From the NCBI RefSeq assembly GCF_001424345.1, contig NZ_LMPF01000021.1, positions 470,635 through 534,634 of the forward strand: a stretch of 64,000 nt of DNA. Reading direction: 5' to 3'. Positions 53,557 to 61,740 of this stretch are shown here, one piece after another (within the stretch, counting starts at the first letter, position 1; each line of letters begins with the position of its first letter). Origin of the DNA: Burkholderia sp. Leaf177 (lineage in GTDB: Bacteria > Pseudomonadota > Gammaproteobacteria > Burkholderiales > Burkholderiaceae). The notes beneath the pieces are model-generated. The model was not told the DNA's origin and searched no databases. It was given only the letters and a program-made list of their open reading frames with translations. The position numbers were made by a program, and so were the translations under genes.

Positions 53557-53557
53557 C

Positions 53558-53584
53558 GAGCGTCCGGCTCGAAGCCCGACGCTC
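53558..53584. terminator. Hairpin between convergent kinase and DUF1090 genes
   Basis: GAGCGTC-C-GGCT-CGA-AGCC-C-GACGCTC is an 11-bp hairpin with one C-C mismatch directly after the kinase stop and before the convergent gene's stop. No long T-run follows, so termination may be weak or rho-assisted. Confidence 0.6.
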
Positions 53585-53593
53585 TTGAGTCAT

Positions 53594-53974
53594 TTATGGA
53601 GCGACCGGGTCTTGAGCACGCTTGAGTTCTTCGCGCGCTTCATCGAGCTTGCGCTGGCGCGAAGCGATCTTCTTGGGTCCATCGCCCTTGTCTTGCGCCT
53701 TCTTCAACTCGGCTTCCCGCGAATCCACTTTGGCCTGTGCGCTTGTTATGCGGCTTTGCCGTCTCTTTTCCAGCGACGCTTCGGAACAGTTTTGCTTTGC
53801 CTGATCCAGTGCCGTCTGCAAGCCTCTCAATTGCCCCGTATTGTTGTGCGCTTTCGCGTATTCAATTTGCTGACTGATCCTGTCCTGTTTCTGCTGACAA
53901 GTCTCGCTATTCGCATTAGCAAAGGCGCTCGTTGCAAGCACGCTCAGCGTGGCAGCTAAAAAAAGATGTTTCAT
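53594..53974 (-). CDS. DUF1090 periplasmic protein (YqjC-like)
   Basis: A 126-residue protein with a signal peptide (AFA-N at about 20), the family start CQQKQDRISQQIEYAKAHNNTGQLRGLQTAL and a long charged helix likely to form a coiled coil (QAKVDSREAELKKAQDKGD). It matches DUF1090 proteins such as E. coli YqjC, periplasmic and of unknown role, sometimes linked to envelope or acid stress. Monocistronic. Confidence 0.85.
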   Translation of the reverse strand: MKHLFLAATLSVLATSAFANANSETCQQKQDRISQQIEYAKAHNNTGQLRGLQTALDQAKQNCSEASLEKRRQSRITSAQAKVDSREAELKKAQDKGDGPKKIASRQRKLDEAREELKRAQDPVAP

Positions 53975-54085
53975 TTGTTTTCCTTATGAGGATGAAGAAT
54001 GATGCTCAACGACCGCCGCGAATAATTGCTTTCTGGTTCGACGTATGAACGTTGTTGCGCACGTGTGTGATGACACTGCTCGCGA

Positions 54086-54997
54086 CTATACAACGTCCCG
54101 CGCGAGATAAGCCTTCAGTGCGTCAATGAAGACACGCACTTTCGGCGCCGGATGTCGCGTGGATGGAAATACCGCATGAATCCCGGTTGGCGGCCCTGAC
54201 CATTCCGGCAGCAAACGCAACAGCTTTCCTGCGGCAACGTCACCGCCGATCGAGAAGTCCGTTAGAAACGCAACGCCACCGCCCGCGAGCGTTGCAGCGC
54301 GACAGGTTGGCGCGGTATCGGCGAAAAAACCCGCGCTGAAGCGGATCGTGCGCTTGGCGCCGCGCCTGCTTTCAACCGATACCACAAGTGGTTTCGTCAA
54401 TGCGGACATGGCTACGAACGGCAGCTTCGCGAGCGTTTCAGGTTTGGCCGGCTTGCCCCATGTCTCGACAAATTCAGGACTCGCAACCAGCCACTTCTGG
54501 AAGCCGCCGATTTTCACCGCGCGGTAACTCGAGTCCGCAAGCCGTCCGAGCCGGATGGCGACGTCCACACCTTCTGCAACGAGGTCGACCAGCCTGTCCG
54601 CCGATACCAGCTCGACTTTCAATTCGGGATGCGTTTGGCGCATGCCGGCGAGCATGGGCGCAATGACGTTCGTACCGTAGTCGATCGGCGTTGCTACCCG
54701 CAAGGTCCCGCGCAAGTCGCCGGAGCCTTGCGCGAGCGCCGAGATGGCGTCTTCGGCAGTGTTGAGGATTTGCCGGCTGGCCGCGTAAAACGCATGGCCT
54801 GCCTCCGTCACGCTGACGCGGCGCGTGGTCCGCACGAGCAGGCTGGCGCCGACTTCCGCCTCGAGCCGCTGCATATGCGTGCTGACCATGGTCTTCGCTA
54901 TTCCCAGTCGGTCGGCGGCGGCCGTTAGCGATCCCGCCTCGACCACCGCCGCGAAAACCACCAGCCGGTTGAGATTGACTCCACTCAGATCGGTCAT
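54086..54997 (-). CDS. LysR-family regulator (divergent from GST gene)
   Basis: A 303-residue LysR protein (from the ATG at 54997; four codons longer is possible) with NLNRLVVFAAVVEAGSLTAAADRLGIAKTMVSTHMQRLEAEVGASLLVRTTRRVSVTEAG as DNA-binding domain and linker. It is divergent from a GST gene with about 115 bases between, so it probably controls the GST and the following three-domain oxidoreductase. Confidence 0.88.
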   Translation of the reverse strand: MTDLSGVNLNRLVVFAAVVEAGSLTAAADRLGIAKTMVSTHMQRLEAEVGASLLVRTTRRVSVTEAGHAFYAASRQILNTAEDAISALAQGSGDLRGTLRVATPIDYGTNVIAPMLAGMRQTHPELKVELVSADRLVDLVAEGVDVAIRLGRLADSSYRAVKIGGFQKWLVASPEFVETWGKPAKPETLAKLPFVAMSALTKPLVVSVESRRGAKRTIRFSAGFFADTAPTCRAATLAGGGVAFLTDFSIGGDVAAGKLLRLLPEWSGPPTGIHAVFPSTRHPAPKVRVFIDALKAYLARDVV

Positions 54998-55112
54998 CCA
55001 ATTGTCCACTTTAAGAGGATTGTGTTACCTCGATTATCCGTCTTCTCGCGTCGTCCGTGGCGTTCTATGCTACGAACATCCCCTCACCACCTACTTCGCC
55101 GGATTTTCACTC

Positions 55113-55769
55113 ATGCCAGCCTCGAACAAACCAAAGCCAGATCAGCCGATCCGTTTGCACACCACGCTGTTGTCGGGACACGGACATCGCGTGAAGCTTT
55201 TCCTGACGCTGCTCGACCTGCCGTTCACGACCATCGAACTCAACATGAAAGCGGGTGATAACCGCAAGCCCGCGCATCTTGCGCTCAATCCGTTCGGCGA
55301 AGTGCCGGTGATCGAAGACGGCGATATTGTTCTGACGGATTCGAACGCCATCCTCGTGTACCTCGCACGCAAGTACGGCGATGCATCGTGGTTGCCCGAA
55401 GATCCTGTCGATGCCGCAGCGGTTCAACGCTGGTTATCGCTTGCGGCGGGCAAGATTGCATACGGCCCATGTGCCGCCCGCCTGGTCACGGTATTCGGCG
55501 CGCCGCGCGATCATGCTGTGGCGAAGCGGATTGCAGAGGATCTCTTCGCGATCCTCGAACCTGAATTCCGCGATAAGCCTTTCGCGGTCGGGCAAAAGCC
55601 CACCATCGCGGATATCGCGGCGTACTCGTACATTGCGCACGCGCCCGAGGGCGGCATTTCGCTCGAACCCTATCCGAATTTGCGCGCGTGGTTGAAGCGC
55701 ATTGAGGCGTTGCCGCGTTTCCTGCCGATGCCTGTGACCAAGGCCGGCCTGCTCGCCGAGTCAGTCTGA
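55113..55769 (+). CDS. Glutathione S-transferase
   Basis: A 218-residue GST: HTTLLSGHGHRVKLFLTLLDL with the likely catalytic Ser in SGHGHR, NPFGEVPVIEDGDIVLTDSNAILVYLARKY (glutathione contact) and the C-terminal capping motif AVGQKPTIADIAAYSYI. It resembles the beta/theta-like GSTs (YfcG/GstB type). The start at 55113 gives the usual length. The PNPOx-ferredoxin reductase gene follows 51 bases later on the same strand. Confidence 0.88.
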   Translation: MPASNKPKPDQPIRLHTTLLSGHGHRVKLFLTLLDLPFTTIELNMKAGDNRKPAHLALNPFGEVPVIEDGDIVLTDSNAILVYLARKYGDASWLPEDPVDAAAVQRWLSLAAGKIAYGPCAARLVTVFGAPRDHAVAKRIAEDLFAILEPEFRDKPFAVGQKPTIADIAAYSYIAHAPEGGISLEPYPNLRAWLKRIEALPRFLPMPVTKAGLLAESV

Positions 55770-55820
55770 GGTCACGTAATAACCTACTACCAACCAATCA
55801 CCAACCACGGGTGAAAGATC

Positions 55821-57863
55821 ATGTCCGATACCCTCGTCGCACCGCCTCCAGCAGGATGGAGCGCCGTTGAATCGCCCTTCCACGCTGGCGAACTGGCGGC
55901 GCAGGAACGGGCAGGCGTACGTGAGCGCATGGACGTCAACGCGCGGCGCGGGATTCGTGACTACATGCCCGAGCAGCACCGGTTATTTTTCGCGGAACAG
56001 CCGTTCATGGTGCTGGGCGGCGTGGACGGGACCGGGCAACCCTGGGCTACGTTGCGCATCGGCGAACCGGGTTTTGTTTCCACGCCCGATGAACGCACGT
56101 TGCGCATTGCCGGCCGCAGCCTGAAAGGTGATCCGCTTGCGGGCACGTGGAAAGTGGGCGCATTGTTCGGCGGGCTTGGCATCCAGCCGGCCACGCGCAG
56201 GCGCAATCGTGTGAATGGCGTGGTTTCGTCCATCGATGAACATGCAATGACCGTGGCCGTCAGCCAGAGCTACGGCAACTGCGCGAAGTACATTCAAAGC
56301 CGTACGCCCGAGCCGGTCGATTTCAGCAAACAAGCGCATGCGGATGAAACGCCGGTTATATCGGATCGTTTGAACGACGCCGATCGCGAACTGATCGCCA
56401 ACGCCGATACGTTTTTCATAGCAAGCGCGAACACTGCCGACGATGCGGGATTCGGCCGAGGCGCGGACGTGTCGCATCGCGGCGGCAAGCCGGGTTTTAT
56501 TCGCATTGACGACGACCGCACGCTGACCACACCCGATTTCAGCGGCAACCTGTTTTTCAACACCATCGGCAACCTGCTTCGCGATCCGCGCGCCGGTTTG
56601 CTCGTGATCGATTTCGTCAGCGGCGACCTGTTGTATCTCGCCGTGGATGCCGAAGTCATCTGGGAAGGTAAGGATCTCGAATCATTCGCCGGCGCGGAAC
56701 GACTCATTCGATGGACGGTTCGTGAAGTGCGGCGGACTCGTCGTGCCTTGCCGTTGCGCTGGTCGGGCGTGCAATATGCGCCGCAGCTGGAAAAGACCGG
56801 AAGCTGGACAAAAGCGACAAGCGGATGGCGCAAGCTCAAGGTAGCGGAAGTTCGCGACGAAACGTCCGGCATCAAGTCGTTCTATTTTGAAGCGGCCGAT
56901 GGCGGGCCGCTTACAGCTTTCGAGCCGGGACAGTTCTTGCCGATCCGCCTGAACGTCCCGGGCCACGCTGCACCGCTGATCAGGACCTACACATTATCCG
57001 ATGCGCACGACGGCCGCCATTATCGGATCACGGTGAAGCGCGAGGGCGTAGCGTCTACGTGGTTGCACGACAGCGTGGAGGCTGGCGCCGTGATCGAGGC
57101 CAAGGCGCCAGGCGGTGCGTTCGTACTCGATCGAACGAACGCGCGTCCGGTCGTTTTTGTATCGGCGGGAATTGGCATCACGCCGATGATCGCGATGCTG
57201 AACAGCGTGCTCGCAAACACGAGCGACGGCGCTCGGCCAGAGCATGTTTATTTCATCCATGGCGCGCGCCAGGCCATCGATCGCCCGTTCGCCGATGAAC
57301 TCCATGCAGCAAGGAAAGCATTGCCGAACCTTTCCGTTCATCTGCGCGATTCATCGACGGGCGGACGCGGGGATATTGCGTACTTGAAAAGCGTGTTGCC
57401 GTTCGGCGATTACAACTTCTACCTGTGCGGCCCGGCGTCTTTCATGCAGGACCTTTACGCCGGCTTACGTGCGCTCAACGTAGCCGATGACCGGATTCGT
57501 TTTGAAGCGTTCGGACCCGCAAGCGTAAAGAGAACTGAAAGGTCTGAAGCCGTGGCGCCGGTTCCGCCCGTGCGTGATCCGGAGCGTTCATCGAAAGTCG
57601 TTTTCATGCGCTCGCAGAAAACCGCCCAATGGTCCGCGGAAGATGGAAGCTTGCTCGACTTCGCCGAGGCGAACGGCGTGGCGGTGCCATCGAATTGCAG
57701 ATCGGGCGTATGCGGCACGTGCTCCACGCGAGTGGTATCCGGCGAGGTGGCGTATCCAGTGCCGTGCGAGGGAGAAATAGAACCCGGACACGCGTTGCTT
57801 TGCAGCGCGATTCCAGCCAAAACAGGTCAAGGTGAAGACTCGGTCGTGATGCTGGACGCTTGA
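55821..57863 (+). CDS. Three-domain oxidoreductase: pyridoxamine-oxidase-like, FAD/NAD reductase, 2Fe-2S ferredoxin
   Basis: A 680-residue cytoplasmic protein. Residues about 50-300 are a pyridoxamine 5'-phosphate-oxidase-like flavin-binding split barrel (GVDGTGQPWATLRIG, FFNTIGNLLRDPRAGLLVIDF). Residues about 330-570 are a ferredoxin-NADP-reductase module with RTYTLSD for FAD and SAGIGITPMIAML for NAD(P)H. Residues 595-680 are a plant-type ferredoxin with CRSGVCGTC and the final ALLC cysteine. Electrons should pass from NAD(P)H through FAD to the iron-sulphur cluster and then to the split-barrel site. Such fusions are found beside LysR and GST genes and are little characterised; the acceptor is unknown. 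Confidence 0.85.
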   Translation: MSDTLVAPPPAGWSAVESPFHAGELAAQERAGVRERMDVNARRGIRDYMPEQHRLFFAEQPFMVLGGVDGTGQPWATLRIGEPGFVSTPDERTLRIAGRSLKGDPLAGTWKVGALFGGLGIQPATRRRNRVNGVVSSIDEHAMTVAVSQSYGNCAKYIQSRTPEPVDFSKQAHADETPVISDRLNDADRELIANADTFFIASANTADDAGFGRGADVSHRGGKPGFIRIDDDRTLTTPDFSGNLFFNTIGNLLRDPRAGLLVIDFVSGDLLYLAVDAEVIWEGKDLESFAGAERLIRWTVREVRRTRRALPLRWSGVQYAPQLEKTGSWTKATSGWRKLKVAEVRDETSGIKSFYFEAADGGPLTAFEPGQFLPIRLNVPGHAAPLIRTYTLSDAHDGRHYRITVKREGVASTWLHDSVEAGAVIEAKAPGGAFVLDRTNARPVVFVSAGIGITPMIAMLNSVLANTSDGARPEHVYFIHGARQAIDRPFADELHAARKALPNLSVHLRDSSTGGRGDIAYLKSVLPFGDYNFYLCGPASFMQDLYAGLRALNVADDRIRFEAFGPASVKRTERSEAVAPVPPVRDPERSSKVVFMRSQKTAQWSAEDGSLLDFAEANGVAVPSNCRSGVCGTCSTRVVSGEVAYPVPCEGEIEPGHALLCSAIPAKTGQGEDSVVMLDA

Positions 57864-57998
57864 ACGCAATCTCCGCAAACATGCACATTCGATATGGTTA
57901 TCTGCATTTGATATTTAACCCCTGAATGCGCGAATGTTAGCCTTTGAAGCATCCACCGGGTAGCCGATTCCCGGCTGATCGCCAAAGGACATTCAACA

Positions 57999-58808
57999 AT
58001 GAGCACCCTTCCCGCCACACCCGATCTCGCGCTTCACACGTCACCCGTCCGCAAATTCTGGTTCGACGAAGTTCCTCCTCCGGCTTCGCTAGCAGCCGAA
58101 CGCCGGCACAGATTAGAACGACTTGCGGGCGCGTTCCGCCTGTTCGCACGATACGGATTCGATCAAGGGCTGGCCGGGCACATCACCGCACGCGACCCGG
58201 AATGGACCGATCACTTCTGGGTCAATCCGCTGGGCCGTCACTTTTCTCGCATGCGTGTTTCCGACTTGCTGCTCGTGAACAGCGAAGGCGAAATCGTGGT
58301 TGGCAAGGGCCCCGTCAATCAGGCCGCATTCGCCATTCACGCAGCAATTCATGAAGCACGCCCGGATATCGTCGCGGCGGCCCATACGCATTCGCTATAC
58401 GGCAAGGCATGGTCTACGCTTGGCCGCAAGCTCGATCCGCTGACACAGGACTCGTGTTCGTTCTATCAGGATCACGAACTATTCGATGATTTCCAAGGCG
58501 TCGTGCTCGATACCAAGGAAGGCGCACGCATTGCAGACGCACTCGGCACGAGCAAGGCAGTGATCCTGAAGAATCACGGCATCCTGACTGCCGGCCCTAC
58601 TGTGGAAGCCGCCGCGTGGTGGTATCTCGCGCTCGATAACGCGTGTCACACACAATTGCTCGCCGAGGCCGCAGGCACGCCGCAACCCATTCCCCACGAT
58701 GTCGCCGCATCGACACATGAACGCGTGGGACGTCCGGGCGGTGCGCTGTTTTCATTCCAGAGCTTGTATGAAGGACTGGTCGAGGCCGAACCCGATTTGC
58801 TGGATTAG
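57999..58808 (+). CDS. Class II aldolase/adducin-family protein
   Basis: A 269-residue protein with AAAHTHSLYGKAWSTLG (zinc-binding His-x-His), GLAGHITARD at the N-terminus and ILKNHGILTAGPTVEAAAWWYLALD with the third histidine. These are the metal ligands of the family, which includes fuculose-phosphate aldolase and many hypothetical decarboxylase-like proteins. AAAGGA lies nine bases before the ATG. It stands alone, so the substrate cannot be predicted. Confidence 0.85.
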   Translation: MSTLPATPDLALHTSPVRKFWFDEVPPPASLAAERRHRLERLAGAFRLFARYGFDQGLAGHITARDPEWTDHFWVNPLGRHFSRMRVSDLLLVNSEGEIVVGKGPVNQAAFAIHAAIHEARPDIVAAAHTHSLYGKAWSTLGRKLDPLTQDSCSFYQDHELFDDFQGVVLDTKEGARIADALGTSKAVILKNHGILTAGPTVEAAAWWYLALDNACHTQLLAEAAGTPQPIPHDVAASTHERVGRPGGALFSFQSLYEGLVEAEPDLLD

Positions 58809-58816
58809 TCCCAGGC

Positions 58817-58851
58817 CTCAAGCGTGAACACACTCATTGTCCACGCTTGAG
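58817..58851. terminator. Inverted repeat between convergent aldolase and binding-protein genes
   Basis: CTCAAGCGTG at 58817-58826 and CACGCTTGAG at 58842-58851 are perfect ten-base arms around a 15-base loop, eight bases after one stop and ten before the other. No T-run follows, so it may act through hairpin formation with rho or protect 3' ends. Confidence 0.55.
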
Positions 58852-58861
58852 AGTACCTGTC

Positions 58862-59857
58862 TCAAGCCTTTGCGATCTGCGTGTCCGATATCGCCCGTAC
58901 ATCGATCCGCCTTGGCAGGATCGCATCGCGAAACGCACTGTCCGCCACTTTCTGCAAGGCAACGATATCGCTGTCCGCAACGAAGCGTTGCTTTAGCGCT
59001 GAACGTGCGGTGATGGTTTTGGCTGCATCGAGTGGAAGGCGGGTAAGCGATGCATAGACGCGCGCATATTCGTCCGGATTGGCAATCGCCCAATCGCCCG
59101 CGCGCTGAAAGCGCTGCAGCACGTCGGCTATCGCAAGCCGTTTCAACGGGTTCGCCGCGGCCTCGCCCGACGCCGTAATGAACCCCAATCCGCTATTGAT
59201 TCCCGTGCCGTCGCGCAGCACGCGTGCGCCATGTTGCACGGCGGTGCCGAAGTACGGATCGAACGTCGCCCATACATCGATACTGCCGGATGCGAACGCC
59301 GTGAACGCATCGACCGGCAACACGAATCTCACCGATACATCATTGCGCGAGAGCCCTGCTTCGGCGAGCGCGCCGTAAAGCTGGAACTGCGAGATGCTGC
59401 CCCGCGCCGACGATACGAACACCGTGCGCCCCTTCAGGTCGGCGACATTGCGCAGCGGCGATTTCGCCGGCACCAGAATGCCGAGTTGCGATCCGGAACC
59501 CACGCGTGTTGCGACGATCTTGAGCGTGGGATCTCCAACGGCCGCAGCCAGCACGGGCAAATCGCCTGCCGGAGCGATATCCACGGCGCCCGCGCGCTGC
59601 GCTTCGAAGAGCGGCGCCGCGCCCTGGAAGTTGGCCCATTTGAACGCGTACGGCGCGCCATCGAGAACTTTCGCCGCCTCAGCGAGCGCACGCGTGCCGC
59701 CTGCCTGATCACCCAGCACGAGCGTGACGGACGACAACGCGGCATCTGCACCCCGCGCTGATTGCGATGTCAATCCGCCAAGCGCGGCAAGAGCGGGCGC
59801 GGCTCCCAGCAAGCGCAATGCGCGACGCCTCGCGGCAAAAACCTCCGAACCAGCCAT
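58862..59857 (-). CDS. Orphan periplasmic substrate-binding protein (SsuA/nitrate-taurine type)
   Basis: A 331-residue protein from the ATG at 59857 (GAGGGAT lies at the right distance; an ATG six bases earlier is too close to it). The N-terminus ARRRALRLLGAAPALAALGG resembles a twin-arginine signal. The mature part has DIAPAGDLPVLAA, ATRVGSGSQLGILVPAKSPLRNVADLKGRTVFVSSARGS and FASGSIDVWATFDPYF, as in aliphatic-sulfonate binding proteins. No permease or ATPase gene adjoins it; only an aldolase-family gene converges. The transporter partner must be elsewhere. Confidence 0.85.
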   Translation of the reverse strand: MAGSEVFAARRRALRLLGAAPALAALGGLTSQSARGADAALSSVTLVLGDQAGGTRALAEAAKVLDGAPYAFKWANFQGAAPLFEAQRAGAVDIAPAGDLPVLAAAVGDPTLKIVATRVGSGSQLGILVPAKSPLRNVADLKGRTVFVSSARGSISQFQLYGALAEAGLSRNDVSVRFVLPVDAFTAFASGSIDVWATFDPYFGTAVQHGARVLRDGTGINSGLGFITASGEAAANPLKRLAIADVLQRFQRAGDWAIANPDEYARVYASLTRLPLDAAKTITARSALKQRFVADSDIVALQKVADSAFRDAILPRRIDVRAISDTQIAKA

Positions 59858-60000
59858 ATACATATCCCTCGTGGACGAAATCAGCGTCCAGAGTAGCGAT
59901 GCCCGTCCGCGTTGAGAATTATTCAATTCCCATATGGATATGAGGCTGTACGACCTAAGCAATGCAGCTTTTCCGGCGCGCAAAAAACCCAAAAAACACG

Positions 60001-60034
60001 TTGACTTCGTATCTTAAGATATATATCTTAAGAT
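60001..60034 (+). promoter_or_regulatory. PadR promoter with double palindromic operator
   Basis: TTGACT (60001-60006) and TATCTT (60024-60029), 17 bases apart, form a sigma70-like promoter. Two identical palindromes ATCTTAAGAT lie at 60011-60020 and 60025-60034, separated by ATAT; the first fills the spacer and the second overlaps the -10. The arrangement fits tight repression by the PadR protein encoded 29 bases downstream. Confidence 0.75.
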
Positions 60035-60062
60035 GTGTTTTACGATACTACGGAGTTCCGAC

Positions 60063-60851
60063 ATGAAACGTCATCACATGCACGCACACGATTTATCGGG
60101 TTTCGAAGGCCGCTCGGCCCTTCACGCGCTCTGGCACGCAATGAGCCGCCAACATCATCAACGTCACCACCGTCACCACGGCGCCGACCGTTTCGGCGGC
60201 CGCGGGGAACATGCCGATCACGCCGGTCCCGGTGGCTTCGGCCGCGGCGGACCTGAAGGTTTCGGCGGTGGCCGAGGCGGATTTGGTGGCGGACCTGGCG
60301 GATTCGGCGGAGGCGAAGACGGCATGCCGCGCGGCCGCAAATTCACGTCCGACGACCTCCAGCTTCTCCTCCTCGCCCTGCTTGCCGAGCAAGCGCGCCA
60401 CGGCTACGAGCTGATCAAGGCGCTCGAAGTCCGCTCGAACGGTTTCTACACGCCGAGTCCCGGCATGGTTTATCCGGCGCTGACTTACCTTGAGGAACTC
60501 GGTTACGCGACCGTCGAACTGGAAGGAAACCGCAAGCGTTACGCGCTTGCCGAACCCGGCCGCGAGCATCTGGCGGCGAACCGGGAACGCGTCGATGTCA
60601 TGTTTGCGAAGCTCAGCCATTTTGCTCGCAAGATGGATTCGGTGCGCCGCGCGTTTGCCGGTGAAACCACGGACGAGAACGGCGATGGCGACAATACGTG
60701 GCTGCCGGAATTCATTCGCGCACGGCGTGCGCTGAAGCACGCGTTGCTGATGCGCACCGAGGCCACTGTCGAAGAACAACGCCGAATTGCCGCCATTCTT
60801 GCGCGCGCCACGGCTGAAATAGAAGGCAAGGCGCCGAGCGATCCGGCTTGA
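60063..60851 (+). CDS. PadR-family metal-responsive repressor (YqjI/NfeR-like)
   Basis: A 262-residue regulator. Residues 1-95 are a tail rich in histidine (MKRHHMHAHD, HQRHHRHHG) and then in Gly-Phe-Gly repeats. The PadR winged helix follows at about 100-175 (LQLLLLALLAEQARHGYELIKALE, YTPSPGMVYPALTYLEELGYATVE). E. coli YqjI has the same layout, with a His/Cys-rich tail that binds nickel or iron, and represses the adjacent ferric reductase gene yqjH. Here the ferric-reductase-like gene is directly downstream rather than divergent. The ATG at 60063 has ACGGAG before it; an earlier ATG lies inside the operator. Confidence 0.85.
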   Translation: MKRHHMHAHDLSGFEGRSALHALWHAMSRQHHQRHHRHHGADRFGGRGEHADHAGPGGFGRGGPEGFGGGRGGFGGGPGGFGGGEDGMPRGRKFTSDDLQLLLLALLAEQARHGYELIKALEVRSNGFYTPSPGMVYPALTYLEELGYATVELEGNRKRYALAEPGREHLAANRERVDVMFAKLSHFARKMDSVRRAFAGETTDENGDGDNTWLPEFIRARRALKHALLMRTEATVEEQRRIAAILARATAEIEGKAPSDPA

Positions 60852-60878
60852 GCCTAATCACAATCAAGGGAAGACAGC

Positions 60879-61694
60879 ATGCAAAACAGACCCGATCTGG
60901 CGGTCGTTCGCGTTCGCCACGCACTGAAATTTCGCCTGCTTCAAGTCAAGCGGGTTAAGCACGTAACGCCGCATCTCGTTCGTGTCACCATGAGCGGCGA
61001 GGAGCTGCACGACTTCGAATCCGCATCGTTTGACGACCACATCAAGGTGTTTTTCCCCGCTCCCGGCGCGGAAAAACCCGTGATTCCCATGGCCGGTCCC
61101 AATGGCCCCATCTTCGCGGAAGATCAGCCACGGCCGATCGCGCGCGATTTCACCCCACGCCGTTTCGATCGTGCAGCACGAGAACTGGACATCGAATTCG
61201 CGCTGCACGAAGCAGGTCCGGCGGCGACCTGGGCAGCACACGCCCAGGTTGGCCAGTACCTCGGCATTGGCGGTCCGCGCGGCTCGTTCACCATTCCCAC
61301 GGGCTTCGACTGGCATCTTCTTATTGGCGATGAAACCGCGCTTCCCGCCATCGCCCGCCGTCTGGAAGAATTGCCTGCGGGAACGCGTGTTGCAACGCTG
61401 ATCGAAGTTGAAGACCCGTCGGCGCGAATCGAATTCGATACCAAAGCCGACCTGTACGCTGAATGGCGCTACCGAAGCGAATCGGATTTCCCGGGCGGCG
61501 CGTTGCTGCTCGCGTTGCGCGAAATGTACCTGCCAACAGGCGAAGGTTATGTCTGGGCAGCGGCTGAATCCAGTGTGGTTCGTGCAGCGCGTCAGCACTT
61601 GTGCACGGAACGGGGTATCGATAAAACCCGGATCCGCGCCTCGAGCTACTGGAAACGCGGGGCGGTCGCGGTTCATGAGTCTATCGACGATTAG
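60879..61694 (+). CDS. Siderophore-interacting ferric reductase (YqjH/ViuB-like)
   Basis: A 271-residue flavoprotein of the SIP family: FAD-binding barrel with RDFTPRRFD and DIEFALHEAGPAATWAAHAQVGQYLGIGGPRGSF, and the C-terminal NADPH-side domain with IGDETALPAIARRLEELP, EVEDPSARIEF and WAAAESSVVRAARQHL. It reduces ferric chelates to release iron. Its GGGAAG site lies 28 bases after the PadR stop, so both are co-transcribed from the palindromic promoter. Confidence 0.88.
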   Translation: MQNRPDLAVVRVRHALKFRLLQVKRVKHVTPHLVRVTMSGEELHDFESASFDDHIKVFFPAPGAEKPVIPMAGPNGPIFAEDQPRPIARDFTPRRFDRAARELDIEFALHEAGPAATWAAHAQVGQYLGIGGPRGSFTIPTGFDWHLLIGDETALPAIARRLEELPAGTRVATLIEVEDPSARIEFDTKADLYAEWRYRSESDFPGGALLLALREMYLPTGEGYVWAAAESSVVRAARQHLCTERGIDKTRIRASSYWKRGAVAVHESIDD

Positions 61695-61740
61695 GCCTTG
61701 AACAACACGCGTCGCGTCCTAGAGAAAAAATTCAATCAGG

